From Pseudomonas viridiflava (GTDB lineage: Bacteria; Pseudomonadota; Gammaproteobacteria; Pseudomonadales; Pseudomonadaceae), in the NCBI RefSeq assembly GCF_900589395.1, contig NZ_UUIS01000013.1, forward strand, positions 31,711-95,710: a stretch of DNA of 64,000 nt, in the 5' to 3' direction. The notes beneath the pieces were generated by a model that saw only the letters and a program-made list of their open reading frames with translations, was not told the origin of the DNA and ran no database searches. The position numbers and the translations under genes were made by a program. Below, in pieces: positions 45,700 through 55,832 of this stretch (position 1 is the first letter of the stretch; every line of letters starts with the position of its first letter).

Positions 45700-47583
45700 T
45701 CAATATTTCTCGACCTTGGCCTTTTCTTCCAGCTCGGCGCGGTACGCGGCAAAATCCTGCTGGCCGGCACGCGATGCCAGGAAGCGACGGTATTGGGCCT
45801 TTTCTTCATCACTCGGCGCAGCGGCCTGGTTGACGCCCTTGAGGCGCACGATCACGTAGCTGCCATCGGCAGCGGTGAGGCTGGCGTATTCAGGCTTGTC
45901 CTTGCCTTCAGGCTTGGGCATGCGGAACAGCGTCTGCAGGACTGCGGGATCCACGCCTTCCTGGCCACGGGTGACCGCTTCCTGCACTTTCCACTCGATA
46001 CCGTCCTGACGGTCCGCCAGCGGGATCTTGCCATCACGCAGGCCGCTCAGCAGGGCTTCACCCTTGGCCTTGGCGGCAGCGCTGGCCTTTTCCTTGACCA
46101 ACTGGGCACGGATCGACGGGCTGACGTCAGCCAGCGGCAACTGCTGGGGCTGCAAGTGCTCTTTGGCGCGAACGACCAGCACGGTGTCCGGATCGAGTTC
46201 CAGCGCGCTGCTGTTGGCACCCTCTTCCAATACTTCAGGGCTGAAAGCGGCCTGGATCACGGCACGGTTGGCCGTCAGGCCTTCTGCGCCTTCACGGCCG
46301 AACGGTGCCGTGGTCTGGACCTTCAGACCCAGTTCCTGGGCCGGCTGCTCCAGATCGGACGATTCGAACGCCGAATCCTGCAGTTGCTTGGTCGCCTCGA
46401 CGAACTTCTGCTCGACCTTCTGGGACTTCAGATCGGCGGTCAGCTTGTCTTTCAGACTGGCCAGGCTCGGCACCGAGGGTGCCTCGACACCCAGCAACTT
46501 GATCAAGTGCCAGCCGTAGTCGCTGCGTACCGGCTGCGAAACCTGGTCCTTGTTCAAGGCGTACAGCGCCTCTTCGAAGGCCGGATCGTAGACGCCCTTG
46601 CCGGCATAGCCCAGATCGCCGCCTTTGTTCGAGGAACCCGGGTCCTGCGAGAACTCCTTGGCCAGGGTAGCGAAATCTTCACCCTTGGCCAGGCGTTGCT
46701 GCACTTCTTCGAGCTTGGCCTTGGCTTGCTGGTCGTCGACCTTGCCGCCTACTTCAATCAGGATGTGCGCGGCACGGCGCTGCTCGCTCAGGTTGGCGAT
46801 TTCCTTCTGATAGGCCGCCTGCAGGTCTTCATCCTTGACCTGCACCTTGTCGAAGAACGACGATTTTTTCAGCTCGATGTAGCTCAGCACCACTTGCTCG
46901 GGGCTCATGAACTCCTTGGCGTGCTGGTCGTAGTGAGCCTTGACTTCATCATCGCTGACCGAAACCCCGGCAGGGTTGGCCGCAACGGTCAAGGTCGCGG
47001 AGTCACGGGTCTGCTTCTCCAGCCGGGCAAATGCCTCGACCTGGGCATCGGTCACGAATGCACTGCCGGCAATCCCGGCGCGCGCCTGGGCAATCAGCAT
47101 TTCCTGGGTCAGCATCTGACGAAATTGCAGACGGTTGTAACCGAGCTGGCGCACGACCTGATCGAAACGATCGGCATTGAATTTGCCGTCGACCTGAAAC
47201 TCGGGCGTCATCAGCAGCTGCTGGTCAACCGCTGCCTCGGAGAAAGCGAACTTGTCGTCAGCCGCTGCCTGCAGCAGCAGTTTGCGATCGATCAGGCCCT
47301 TGAGGGCCGATTCGCGCAACAGTTTGTCGTCGAGCAGTGCAGGATCGAAATCCCGGCCCAACTGCTGAGCCAGCTGCTGGGTCAATTGACGGCGTTGCAT
47401 TTCGACCGCCTGGCCCAGTTCGGCCTGGGTCACCTCTTCGCCATTCACTTCGGCAGCGTTCTGCTTGTTGCTCGACGAAGTGAACAGCGCCTCGATGCCC
47501 GTAAGGGCCATCAGCGCAACGATGATGCCGATGATGGTCTTGGCAATCCAGCCTTGTGAATTGTCCCTGATGTTTTGCAGCAT
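45700..47583 (-). CDS. ppiD: Peptidyl-prolyl isomerase / periplasmic folding factor PpiD
   Basis: 627 residues from the ATG before LQNIRDNSQG, with TGGGGGACGC upstream. One N-terminal membrane helix (AKTIIGIIVALMALTGIEALF) anchors it, and the rest is periplasmic. An N-terminal SurA-like chaperone part leads to the parvulin domain around EQRRAAHILIEVG ... GEDFATLAKEFSQDPGSSNKGGDLGY, which is the rotamase pattern. PpiD helps newly exported proteins fold at the Sec translocon. It is downstream of hupB. Confidence 0.94.
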   Translation of the reverse strand: MLQNIRDNSQGWIAKTIIGIIVALMALTGIEALFTSSSNKQNAAEVNGEEVTQAELGQAVEMQRRQLTQQLAQQLGRDFDPALLDDKLLRESALKGLIDRKLLLQAAADDKFAFSEAAVDQQLLMTPEFQVDGKFNADRFDQVVRQLGYNRLQFRQMLTQEMLIAQARAGIAGSAFVTDAQVEAFARLEKQTRDSATLTVAANPAGVSVSDDEVKAHYDQHAKEFMSPEQVVLSYIELKKSSFFDKVQVKDEDLQAAYQKEIANLSEQRRAAHILIEVGGKVDDQQAKAKLEEVQQRLAKGEDFATLAKEFSQDPGSSNKGGDLGYAGKGVYDPAFEEALYALNKDQVSQPVRSDYGWHLIKLLGVEAPSVPSLASLKDKLTADLKSQKVEQKFVEATKQLQDSAFESSDLEQPAQELGLKVQTTAPFGREGAEGLTANRAVIQAAFSPEVLEEGANSSALELDPDTVLVVRAKEHLQPQQLPLADVSPSIRAQLVKEKASAAAKAKGEALLSGLRDGKIPLADRQDGIEWKVQEAVTRGQEGVDPAVLQTLFRMPKPEGKDKPEYASLTAADGSYVIVRLKGVNQAAAPSDEEKAQYRRFLASRAGQQDFAAYRAELEEKAKVEKY

Positions 47584-47648
47584 GCGTCCCCCAGAACGGT
47601 TGAACTCACGAACCAACCGCGGAGCGTGGGTAGTAAAGCGGATAGAAG

Positions 47649-47674
47649 AAAGGCGCATCCGAGGATGCGCCTTC
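47649..47674 (-). terminator. Stem-loop downstream of hupB
   Basis: AAGGCGCATCC pairs with GGATGCGCCTT around a 4-base loop. The T-tract is poor. A second hairpin (GGTCCGCGA/TCGCGGACC) lies at 47716-47737. Together they separate hupB from ppiD. Confidence 0.6.
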
Positions 47675-47764
47675 TCGTAAATCGCGAAGCATAGGGTCTC
47701 GACCCCTTCGCAAGCGGTCCGCGAACAATCGCGGACCCGCGCGCGCATCAACGCTTCAAGAAGC

Positions 47765-48037
47765 TCAGTTGACGGCTTCTTTCAGCGCTTTACCAGCCTT
47801 GAAGACCGGCTTCTTGGCAGCCGGGATTTCCAGGGTCTTGCCAGTTTGCGGATTGCGACCTACGCGAGCAGGACGGTCGGTAACGGAGAACGTACCAAAG
47901 CCAACCAGTACAACAGAGTCGCCAGCCTTCAGAGCGCCAGTGACGGATTCGATCACAGCATCCAGCGCACGGCCAGCAGCAGCTTTCGGGATATCAGCAG
48001 ATGCAGCGATAGCATCAATCAGTTCCGACTTGTTCAC
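47765..48037 (-). CDS. hupB: DNA-binding protein HU-beta
   Basis: 90 residues starting at GTG ([10 protein letters not shown] in the frame), with AAGGGGACTTAGC as a strong ribosome site; this is the usual place for HU. The fold's marks are [22 protein letters not shown] (the DNA-binding arm with RNPQTG) and [22 protein letters not shown] bends DNA and shapes the nucleoid. It lies downstream of lon as in most Pseudomonas. Confidence 0.97.
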   Translation of the reverse strand: MNKSELIDAIAASADIPKAAAGRALDAVIESVTGALKAGDSVVLVGFGTFSVTDRPARVGRNPQTGKTLEIPAAKKPVFKAGKALKEAVN

Positions 48038-48182
48038 GCTAAGTCCCCTTATCTCTATATGGAGTATGTTTCTAAGTTTTTGGTTTAAGCAAAACGTGCG
48101 CTGAGTGGCCTGCATGCATCCGCTTGAAGGAGCCGCTTTATATCAAGCGCTCCAAAAAGCTGTCAAGAAAGGCCACCCAGAC

Positions 48183-50579
48183 TTAATGCGTGCTAATTCT
48201 TTCCTTAGAGTCAGACTCGCGCTTCTCGTCCTTTGCCACTCTCTCGGGAGCCACATCCGGCAAGGGCTCAGGCGCGTATTGCAGCGCAATTTGCAGGACT
48301 TCGTCAATCCATTTAACAGGCTTGATCTGCAGATCCTGCTTGATATTGTCAGGAATTTCCTTCAAATCACGTACGTTCTCTTCAGGAATGATCACCGTCT
48401 TGATTCCGCCCCGATGTGCGGCCAGCAATTTTTCCTTCAGGCCACCAATGGCCAGTACCTGACCACGCAATGTGATCTCACCGGTCATCGCCACATCGGC
48501 ACGCACCGGGATCTGGGTCAGGGCCGACACAAGGGCGGTGCACATGCCGACGCCGGCACTCGGACCGTCCTTGGGCGTGGCGCCTTCCGGCATGTGGATA
48601 TGCACGTCGTGCTTCTCATGGAAGTCCGAGGCAATCCCCAGGCTCTTGGCACGGCTGCGTACCACGGTCTGCGCGGCGGTGATCGACTCGACCATCACAT
48701 CGCCCAGAGAACCGGTCTTGATCAACTGGCCCTTGCCCGGCACCACCACCGACTCGATGGTCAGCAACTCGCCACCCACCTGCGTCCAGGCCAGGCCCGT
48801 GACCTGGCCGATCTGGTCCTGCTGCTCGGCCAGGCCGTAGCGGAACTTGCGTACGCCCAGATAGTGCTCAAGGCTCTCGGCCGTGACACGAATGGAGAAT
48901 TTCTTGTCCTGGGTGTGCTCCTTGACCACCTTGCGGCAGACCTTGGCAATCTGGCGCTCGAGGCCACGGACACCGGCTTCGCGGGTGTAGTAGCGAATGA
49001 TGTCGCGGATGGCCTTGTCTTCGAACTCCAGCTCGACCTTCTTCAGGCCGTTGGCCTGGATCTGCTTGGGCGACAGGTACTTGACGGCAATGTTGATCTT
49101 CTCGTCTTCGGTGTAGCCCGGCAGACGGATGACTTCCATGCGGTCCAGCAGCGCCGGCGGGATGTTCATCGAGTTGGAAGTGCACAGGAACATCACGTCC
49201 GACAGGTCGTAGTCGACCTCCAGGTAGTGGTCGTTGAAGTTGTGGTTCTGCTCCGGATCAAGCACTTCAAGCAGGGCCGAGGCCGGATCGCCGCGCATGT
49301 CACTGCCCATCTTGTCGATTTCATCAAGCAGGAACAGCGGGTTGCGCACCCCGACCTTGGTCATTTTTTGTATCAATCTTCCTGGCATCGAACCTATATA
49401 GGTGCGGCGATGACCACGAATTTCCGCTTCGTCGCGTACGCCACCCAAGGCCATTCGCACGAACTTGCGGTTGGTCGCGCTGGCGATGGACTCGGCCAGC
49501 GAGGTCTTGCCGACACCCGGTGGTCCGACCAGGCACAGCACAGGGCCGCGGATCTTCTTGACCCGCTTCTGCACGGCGAGGTATTCCAGGATGCGTTCCT
49601 TGACCTCTTCGAGGCCGTAATGGTCGGCATCGAGGATTTCTTCGGCACGGGCCAGGTCCAGGCGTACTTTGCTTTGTGCCTTCCACGGCACCTGAACCAG
49701 CCAGTCGATGTAGGACCGTACCACGGTGGCCTCGGCCGACATCGGCGACATCTGTTTGAGCTTGTTCAGCTCGGCGGTGGCCTTGGTCAGGGCGTCCTTG
49801 GGCAGACCGGCGGCATCGATGCGCTTTTTCAGCTCTTCGATTTCGTTGTGGCCTTCATCGCCATCGCCCAGTTCTTTCTGAATGGCCTTCATCTGCTCAT
49901 TCAGGTAGTACTCGCGCTGGCTGCGCTCCATCTGCTTCTTGACCCGGCCACGAATGCGTTTCTCGACCTGCAGCAGGTCAATTTCGGCATCCAGCAGGGC
50001 CAGCACGTGCTCGACCCGTGCAGACAGGTCGATGATTTCAAGGATTTCCTGCTTTTGCTCGATCTTCAGCGCCATGTGCGCGGCCATGGTGTCGACCAGA
50101 CGACCCGGCTCTTCGATGCTGTTGAGCGAAGACAGGACTTCGGCAGGGACTTTCTTGCCCAACTGCACGTATTGCTCGAACTGGGCCAGCAGGCTGCGTA
50201 CGAACACTTCGGATTCACGGTCAGGCGCATCGACTTCGTCGATCAACGCAACTTCGGCACGGCAATGGCCGTCAACTTCGATGAAACGCTCGACGTAACC
50301 GCGCTGCTCACCTTCAACCAGCACTTTCACGGTGCCGTCTGGCAGCTTGAGCAACTGCAGTACGGTCGCAATGGTGCCGACGCCATACAGGGCTTGCTCG
50401 CCAGGATCGTCGTCAGCCGGGTTTCTTTGCGCGAGCAGCAGGATCTGTTTGTCGCCCGTCATCGCGGCCTCAAGGGCTTCGATCGACTTCTCGCGCCCCA
50501 CGAACAGCGGGATGACCATGTGCGGATAAACCACTACGTCACGCAATGGCAAAAGAGGCAATTCGATAGTGGTTTTCAT
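48183..50579 (-). CDS. lon: ATP-dependent protease Lon
   Basis: 798 residues from the ATG before KTTIELPLLPLRD. The N-terminal LON substrate-binding part is followed by the AAA+ module (Walker A GPPGVGKTSLA, Walker B PLFLLDEIDKMG) and the protease domain with the Ser/Lys dyad (Ser in KDGPSAGVGM, Lys further on). It degrades damaged and short-lived regulatory proteins. A heat-shock type promoter is visible upstream. Confidence 0.97.
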   Translation of the reverse strand: MKTTIELPLLPLRDVVVYPHMVIPLFVGREKSIEALEAAMTGDKQILLLAQRNPADDDPGEQALYGVGTIATVLQLLKLPDGTVKVLVEGEQRGYVERFIEVDGHCRAEVALIDEVDAPDRESEVFVRSLLAQFEQYVQLGKKVPAEVLSSLNSIEEPGRLVDTMAAHMALKIEQKQEILEIIDLSARVEHVLALLDAEIDLLQVEKRIRGRVKKQMERSQREYYLNEQMKAIQKELGDGDEGHNEIEELKKRIDAAGLPKDALTKATAELNKLKQMSPMSAEATVVRSYIDWLVQVPWKAQSKVRLDLARAEEILDADHYGLEEVKERILEYLAVQKRVKKIRGPVLCLVGPPGVGKTSLAESIASATNRKFVRMALGGVRDEAEIRGHRRTYIGSMPGRLIQKMTKVGVRNPLFLLDEIDKMGSDMRGDPASALLEVLDPEQNHNFNDHYLEVDYDLSDVMFLCTSNSMNIPPALLDRMEVIRLPGYTEDEKINIAVKYLSPKQIQANGLKKVELEFEDKAIRDIIRYYTREAGVRGLERQIAKVCRKVVKEHTQDKKFSIRVTAESLEHYLGVRKFRYGLAEQQDQIGQVTGLAWTQVGGELLTIESVVVPGKGQLIKTGSLGDVMVESITAAQTVVRSRAKSLGIASDFHEKHDVHIHMPEGATPKDGPSAGVGMCTALVSALTQIPVRADVAMTGEITLRGQVLAIGGLKEKLLAAHRGGIKTVIIPEENVRDLKEIPDNIKQDLQIKPVKWIDEVLQIALQYAPEPLPDVAPERVAKDEKRESDSKERISTH

Positions 50580-50635
50580 GATTTCGCCTCTACAGCGGCC
50601 AATTGGCCGTGGACAGATGGAATGAGCTTGGAACC

Positions 50636-50665
50636 AAGATGGGGGCAGTACCGGAAAAAAACAAG
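50636..50665 (-). promoter_or_regulatory. Sigma-32 type heat-shock promoter of lon
   Basis: On the minus strand, CTTGTTT (-35, 50659-50665) and CCCCATCTT (-10, 50636-50644) are 14 bp apart and match the sigma-32 consensus CTTGAAA - 13 to 17 bp - CCCCATNT closely. It lies about 57-86 bp before the lon start. Confidence 0.7.
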
Positions 50666-50792
50666 CCTTACTGTCTTGCTCCGGTAATAGTTGTGATGTG
50701 CCTTGCACCGGCTTGCAGGGCTGGCCGGACAACACGGTGTACCGCCGCCTTTGCAAGCCTCTCGATCAAGCCGTATCACGTGGACGAAAATG

Positions 50793-50820
50793 CAAAAGGG
50801 GACCCGAAGGCCCCCTTTTG
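50793..50820 (-). terminator. Terminator between clpX and lon
   Basis: CAAAAGGGG... pairs with ...CCCCCTTTTG around a CGAA loop, 30 bp past the clpX stop codon. It makes lon largely independent of clpX, in agreement with its own heat-shock promoter. Confidence 0.85.
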
Positions 50821-50849
50821 TCAACGGTCACACAGCCAGCAGGACGCTG

Positions 50850-52133
50850 TTACGCGTCAGGCACAGCCTTGGCGGTGGGCTCGTTGTTTTCATAGATCAA
50901 TAGTGGCTTGGACGTACCTTCAATGACGCTTTCGTCGATCACCACTTTACTCACGTCGCTTTGCGACGGAATTTCGTACATGGTGTCGAGCAGAACGCCC
51001 TCAAGGATCGAACGCAGCCCACGTGCACCGGTCTTGCGTTCCAGTGCGCGACGGGCCACGGCCTTGAGCGCATCGGACCGAAATTCCAGGTCTACCCCTT
51101 CCATCTCGAATAACTTGCCGTACTGCTTGGTCAGCGCGTTCTTCGGTTCGGTCAGGATCTGCATCAGGGCCGCTTCGTCCAGCTCATCCAGGGTCGCCAG
51201 CACCGGCAGACGCCCGACAAACTCGGGAATCAGACCGAACTTGACCAGGTCGTCCGGCTCGACTTCGCGCAGCGACTCACCGACCTTCTTGCCCTCTTCC
51301 TTGCTGCGCACTTCGGCGTTGAAGCCGATGCCGCCGCGGGTCGAGCGGTTCTGGATGACTTTTTCCAGACCCGAGAAGGCACCACCACAAATGAACAGGA
51401 TGTTGCGTGTGTCCACTTGCAGGAATTCCTGCTGTGGATGCTTGCGGCCGCCCTGGGGCGGCACGGAAGCCACGGTGCCTTCGATCAGCTTCAGCAGGGC
51501 TTGCTGAACGCCTTCGCCGGACACGTCCCGGGTAATGGACGGGTTGTCGGATTTGCGCGAAATCTTGTCGATCTCGTCGATGTAGACGATACCCATCTGG
51601 GCCTTTTCTACGTCGTAATCACATTTCTGCAACAGCTTCTGAATAATGTTTTCCACGTCCTCGCCCACATAACCTGCTTCGGTCAGTGTGGTGGCGTCGG
51701 CGATGGTAAACGGAACGTTGAGCAGGCGCGCCAGAGTTTCGGCGAGCAGCGTCTTGCCCGAACCGGTAGGCCCGATCAGCAGGATGTTGCTCTTGCCCAG
51801 TTCAACGTCGTCATTTTTCTTGTCACGCTGGTTCAGGCGCTTGTAGTGGTTATACACCGCTACCGCGAGAACCTTTTTGGCTCGCTCCTGACCGATGACG
51901 TACTGGTCAAGGATGCCGCTGATTTCTTTAGGCGAAGGCAATTTATGCGCGCTGCTTTCAGCCTGTGCCTCCTGCACCTCCTCGCGGATGATGTCGTTGC
52001 ACAGGTCGACGCACTCGTCGCAGATAAAGACCGAGGGGCCGGCAATCAATTTGCGCACTTCATGCTGGCTTTTGCCACAGAAGGAGCAATAGAGCAATTT
52101 GCCGTTGTCCTCGCCGTTGCGGGTGTCAGTCAT
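50850..52133 (-). CDS. clpX: ClpX ATPase subunit of ClpXP protease
   Basis: 427 residues of standard length. The N-terminal C4 zinc-binding domain ([11 protein letters not shown] ... ICDECVDLC) is intact, and Walker A is [15 protein letters not shown]. Walker B is in VYIDEIDKI, followed by the pore and sensor regions. It unfolds ssrA-tagged and other proteins and feeds them to ClpP, whose gene lies just upstream. Confidence 0.97.
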   Translation of the reverse strand: MTDTRNGEDNGKLLYCSFCGKSQHEVRKLIAGPSVFICDECVDLCNDIIREEVQEAQAESSAHKLPSPKEISGILDQYVIGQERAKKVLAVAVYNHYKRLNQRDKKNDDVELGKSNILLIGPTGSGKTLLAETLARLLNVPFTIADATTLTEAGYVGEDVENIIQKLLQKCDYDVEKAQMGIVYIDEIDKISRKSDNPSITRDVSGEGVQQALLKLIEGTVASVPPQGGRKHPQQEFLQVDTRNILFICGGAFSGLEKVIQNRSTRGGIGFNAEVRSKEEGKKVGESLREVEPDDLVKFGLIPEFVGRLPVLATLDELDEAALMQILTEPKNALTKQYGKLFEMEGVDLEFRSDALKAVARRALERKTGARGLRSILEGVLLDTMYEIPSQSDVSKVVIDESVIEGTSKPLLIYENNEPTAKAVPDA

Positions 52134-52238
52134 TCGATCGATCCAATCCGTTAGGCTTGCAACACAAGATGAAGGCTATCGCGGGCTTTTTCAAGTCCAC
52201 AGGCGGTCAGTTGCGCAGACCGCCTATAGCCCGGTTGC

Positions 52239-52880
52239 TCAGGCAGGCATTTCGCGCTTGGTGATGACCGAGTCGATCAGACCGTATTCGGCAGCGCGAT
52301 CCGCACTCATGAAGTTGTCGCGCTCAGTGTCACGCTCAATGGTAGCGAGGTCTTGACCGGTGTGTTCGGCCAGCAACGAATTGAGGCGATGACGGATATG
52401 CAGGATTTCGCGGGCATGGATATCGATATCCGTAGCCTGGCCCTGGAAACCGCCCAGCGGCTGGTGAATCATCATGCGCGAGTTCGGCAGGCAGTGACGC
52501 TTGCCCTTGGCGCCGCCAGCGAGCAGGAACGCGCCCATGCTGCACGCCTGGCCGATGCAGATAGTGGAAACGTCCGGCTTGATGAACTGCATGGTGTCGT
52601 AGATCGACATGCCAGCCGTGACCGAACCACCCGGCGAGTTGATGTAGAGATGGATATCCTTGTCCGGGTTCTCCGCTTCAAGGAACAGGAGCTGCGCGGC
52701 GATCAGGTTGGCCATGTAGTCTTCTACCGGGCCGACCAGAAAAATGACGCGCTCCTTGAGAAGGCGCGAGTAGATGTCATACGCGCGTTCGCCACGGGCG
52801 GACTGCTCGATAACCATAGGGACCAGGCCGCCAGCGGCCTGAATGTCAGGGTTCTGCTGAAAATAAGAATTGCGGGACAT
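52239..52880 (-). CDS. clpP: ATP-dependent Clp protease proteolytic subunit ClpP
   Basis: 213 residues from the ATG before SRNSYFQQN, the length usual in Pseudomonas; another ATG at 52889 is possible and nearer to GGGAG. The catalytic Ser is in [11 protein letters not shown], His in MMIHQPLGG, and the Asp follows in the usual helix region. It forms the tetradecameric chamber that works with ClpX or ClpA. It lies between tig and clpX in one direction. Confidence 0.97.
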   Translation of the reverse strand: MSRNSYFQQNPDIQAAGGLVPMVIEQSARGERAYDIYSRLLKERVIFLVGPVEDYMANLIAAQLLFLEAENPDKDIHLYINSPGGSVTAGMSIYDTMQFIKPDVSTICIGQACSMGAFLLAGGAKGKRHCLPNSRMMIHQPLGGFQGQATDIDIHAREILHIRHRLNSLLAEHTGQDLATIERDTERDNFMSADRAAEYGLIDSVITKREMPA

Positions 52881-52972
52881 GTCCTGCATTCACTCCCAAA
52901 TAGTCGAGTCTTCAATACGCACAAGCCAGCGCGAAGGCTGGCTTGTGAGTGTTATCGAACGAAAGGAGAAAG

Positions 52973-54283
52973 TCAGTCGGCTTGTGGAGCTTGTACCGGC
53001 TTGACCGCTTCTTCGTAGGAGACCGAGGTGTCGGTCACGCTAGCTTTCTGCAAAACAGTATCTACAACTTGTTCTTCCAGCACAACAGAACGGACTTCGT
53101 TCAGCTGCTGCTCGTTCTTCAGGTACCAGGCCACGACCTGCTCAGGCTCCTGGTAGGCCGAGGCCATTTCCTGGATCATCTCGCGAACGCGGGCTTCGTC
53201 AGGCTTGAGGTCGAACTGCTTGACCACTTCAGCCACGATCAGGCCCAGCTCGACGCGACGCTTGGCCTGCTCTTCGAACAGCTCGGCCGGCAGTTGGTCA
53301 GGCTTGATGTTGCCGCCAAACTGCTGGACAGCCTGTACGCGCAGACGGTTGACTTCGTTTTCCAGCAGCGCTTTTGGCACTTCGATCGGGTTGGCGGCCA
53401 GCAGACCGTCCATGACCTGGTTCTTGACCTTCGACTTGATGGCCTGACGCAGCTCACGGTCCATGTTCTTGCGAACTTCGGTACGGAAACCTTCGATACC
53501 GGTTTCCTTGATGCCGAACAGCTTGAAGAACTCTTCGTTCAGCTCAGGCAGCTTTGGCTCGGAAACGGTGTTGACGGTCACGGTGAACTCGGCGGCCTTG
53601 CCGGCCAGCTCCAGGTTCTGGTAGTCCTCGGGGAAGGTCACGTTCAACACGCGCTCTTCACCGGCCTTGGCGCCAACCAGGCCGTCTTCGAAACCCGGGA
53701 TCATGCGGCCGGAGCCCAGAACCAGTTGGGTACCGGTGGCCGAACCACCTGCAAACACTTCGCCGTCGACCTTGCCGACGAAATCGATGTTCACCTGGTC
53801 GTCAGTCTGCGCGGCGCGGTCGGTTTCTTCGAAACGCACGTTCTGCTTGCGCAGCACTTCCAGCATATTGTCCAGGTCGCTGTCGGCCACATCAGCCGAC
53901 AGGCGCTCTACCTTGATCGACTCGAAGCCCGAAACGGTGAACTCGGGGAATACTTCGAACGTGGCGACGTATTCCAGGTCCTTGCCCTTTTCGAACGATT
54001 TAGGCTCGACCGAAGGTGCGCCAGCAGGGTTCAGCTTCTGCTCGACCACAGCTTCGTAGAAGGTCGCCTGGATCAGTTCGCCCAACGCTTCCTGACGAGC
54101 GCCATCTTCGTAGCGCTGACGGATCACGCTCATTGGCACCTTGCCTGGACGGAAGCCCGGGATCTTGGCCTTGCGTGCAGTCTGTTGCAGACGCTTGCTG
54201 ACTTCGGTCTCGATACGCTCGGCAGGCACGCCAATGGTCATGCGGCGCTCAAGAGCAGAAGTGTTTTCAACAGAAACTTGCAT
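52973..54283 (-). CDS. tig: Trigger factor (ribosome-associated chaperone, PPIase)
   Basis: 436 residues from the ATG before [13 protein letters not shown], with GAGGAATATCC upstream. The ribosome-binding signature is [15 protein letters not shown] (GFRxGK-like, near residue 45). The FKBP-like domain follows (residues about 150-245, [18 protein letters not shown]) and then the helical arms. It meets nascent chains at the ribosome exit. Confidence 0.97.
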   Translation of the reverse strand: MQVSVENTSALERRMTIGVPAERIETEVSKRLQQTARKAKIPGFRPGKVPMSVIRQRYEDGARQEALGELIQATFYEAVVEQKLNPAGAPSVEPKSFEKGKDLEYVATFEVFPEFTVSGFESIKVERLSADVADSDLDNMLEVLRKQNVRFEETDRAAQTDDQVNIDFVGKVDGEVFAGGSATGTQLVLGSGRMIPGFEDGLVGAKAGEERVLNVTFPEDYQNLELAGKAAEFTVTVNTVSEPKLPELNEEFFKLFGIKETGIEGFRTEVRKNMDRELRQAIKSKVKNQVMDGLLAANPIEVPKALLENEVNRLRVQAVQQFGGNIKPDQLPAELFEEQAKRRVELGLIVAEVVKQFDLKPDEARVREMIQEMASAYQEPEQVVAWYLKNEQQLNEVRSVVLEEQVVDTVLQKASVTDTSVSYEEAVKPVQAPQAD

Positions 54284-54592
54284 GGATATTCCTCGTTGCA
54301 CAGACGGTAGCCGGCGTTTCCGACCCTAGAATCAAGGGCATGCATTCTAGTGGGTCAAACTCAAGAAGTCACCCTGCTTAAAAGGCCCAAGTAAAGAGGA
54401 TGCTGCCGCGCGCCCGACAAAAGGTGCAAGACGGGTGCGTGGGCAGGTACAAACCTGTCTGGCACGCGCCCGGCAAGCGATAGCACGGTGCCGACGCCTT
54501 TCTGCGAGCCGTTCATCACTGCTCGACAGGCGGCGCCACTTGCAAAACCGGCGCAAAGCACTTTCAACACCCGGACACACAAAACCAGCTCC

Positions 54593-54627
54593 AAAAAAAA
54601 GCGCCAGGTCAATGACCTGGCGCCTTT
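54593..54627 (-). terminator. Terminator of the tRNA-His gene
   Basis: The perfect 11-bp stem GCGCCAGGTCA/TGACCTGGCGC has an eight-T run (on the minus strand) right after it and begins 8 bp past the tRNA 3' end. The rest of 54284-54592, before tig, holds no gene; it should carry the tig promoter. Confidence 0.93.
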
Positions 54628-54634
54628 TCGAATA

Positions 54635-54710
54635 TGGGGTGGACGATGGGGATCGAACCCACGACAACAGGAGTCACAATCCTGTGCTCTACCAACTGAG
54701 CTACGCCCAC
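54635..54710 (-). tRNA. tRNA-His (anticodon GTG)
   Basis: A 76-nt cloverleaf on the minus strand with encoded CCA. Acceptor GTGGGCG pairs with the CGTCCAC side, the D-arm is AGCTCAGTTGGTAGAGC, the anticodon arm CAGGATTGTGACTCCTG has GTG in place, and the T-arm is GTGGGTTCGATCCCCAT. In other pseudomonads a small tRNA cluster including His and Leu genes is found here between tig and folD (from memory); only this one is intact in the window. Confidence 0.97.
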
Positions 54711-55106
54711 CATATCGAATGGAAAAACTTACCAAACGGGAAGTTTTTCAACGACTTTGCAGAAGCCTTGTAACGGCTTGAAACCTGCGTTGCCGCACCG
54801 GAAAGCAACTGATGCATTTCCTAAGCCGCTGATATTAAAGGGCCAAATTCTTCAGCGCAAGAGAAATGTCATGGTCAGCACGCTAAAAACCCGTGTCGGG
54901 CGCCCGCTTTGCCGCCAAGCCAATGCCCGCAAGAGCTGACCGCATGACGCCAAGGCAACGCCTTTCCTGTGGCACAGGCTTCAGGAACCGCCACTTTTCC
55001 GGCATGCCAGAGAACTGGCCAGGACAAGGGGTGCCAGACTTTCGTTCCCGAGCAATGCATGAGCTGATAACGTGCCGCTTTCAAACCCGTATGGATGCAT
55101 CAACGC
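54711..55106. other. Gene-free stretch upstream of tRNA-His
   Basis: About 400 bp without a supported gene. It holds the tRNA-His promoter region and a perfect 9-bp inverted repeat, GAAAAACTT/AAGTTTTTC, at 54722-54749, 12 bp from the tRNA 5' end. Confidence 0.5.
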
Positions 55107-55433
55107 ATGAATGCATGGAAACCCTTCGCAATCGCTGTAACGGTCCTGATCGGCACACCAGTAATGGCCGCCGAAAACAACAACCCGTTTCAAGCCGCAC
55201 TGATGCTCACCACTATAGTGCCGGCCGTTATTGTCTCGGGAGCGACGGCCGCCACTTCGAGCATTCCCGAGCTGTTCAAGTCTGCCAAAGACGATGCTCT
55301 GGTATTCATAGGCTCAGAGGGTCAAATTCGTGGTGCACAGATCGAGCAGGCAACCCGAGACTACCGCCAGCTCTCCGGAGCACCCTTACTGTCTGACATG
55401 CAACTGGCTCAGGCCATCGCAATATCTTTCTGA
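55107..55433 (+). CDS. DUF2388 family exported protein (copy 1)
   Basis: 108 residues from the ATG before NAWKPFAIAV (an in-frame ATG lies 12 bp upstream). A signal peptide ends VMAAENN. The C-terminal half carries the family pattern: FKSAKDDALVFIGSEGQIRG, then an A..EQATRDYR and SDMQLAQAIA. DUF2388 proteins are small periplasmic proteins of unknown function, found mostly in Pseudomonas. About half of its residues agree with a second copy at 59.2 kb. Confidence 0.8.
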   Translation: MNAWKPFAIAVTVLIGTPVMAAENNNPFQAALMLTTIVPAVIVSGATAATSSIPELFKSAKDDALVFIGSEGQIRGAQIEQATRDYRQLSGAPLLSDMQLAQAIAISF

Positions 55434-55490
55434 CCACACTCCCTGCAACTGCAGGCGACGCCATGTTTTTTTGCGCCGCCTCCGGAACGC

Positions 55491-55664
55491 TTATTCCTTT
55501 TCAGAGAGCTGCACCACAAGCTGTGCAGCCTCTACATCCGATTCCAGGTAATGCACCGTGCCGTTATCCTCATACACCGCAAACAGCACCTCCAGCCCTT
55601 CCCGGCGGTGAGTCACGGGAATCTCATCATCGGACAGCGTCTTGAGTGTGACGGCCATGGTCAT
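55491..55664 (-). CDS. Small hypothetical protein (57 aa)
   Basis: 57 residues from the ATG that follows a strong AAGGAG site (ACAAAGGAGATTC). It is soluble and acidic: TLKTLSDDEIPVTHRREGLE, VLFAVYEDNGTVHYLES and a VEAAQLVVQLSEKE helix. I recognise no family. It ends convergently with the DUF2388 gene (57-bp gap). Confidence 0.65.
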   Translation of the reverse strand: MTMAVTLKTLSDDEIPVTHRREGLEVLFAVYEDNGTVHYLESDVEAAQLVVQLSEKE

Positions 55665-55832
55665 GAATCTCCTTTGTGTAAGCGATGGACCGATGCGCAC
55701 ACTGGAAATTCAGGCGCACTTTGCACTTGCATACCCGACGCGCACGCCGGGACAGGCGCAAGAAACGCGATTCCCGCATTGATAAATGCCCGGATCCAGA
55801 CCCGATCCGGAGCCGGGCCTTGCGCAGCCGCC

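Noticed and set aside
45655..47559. 634-codon + strand frame over ppiD
   Set aside because: Antisense shadow of ppiD; the repetitive Leu/Gly/Arg composition mirrors the opposite strand.
48105..50687. 860-codon + strand frame over lon
   Set aside because: Antisense to lon over its full length, with no ribosome site or recognisable domain; the lon reading has all catalytic motifs.
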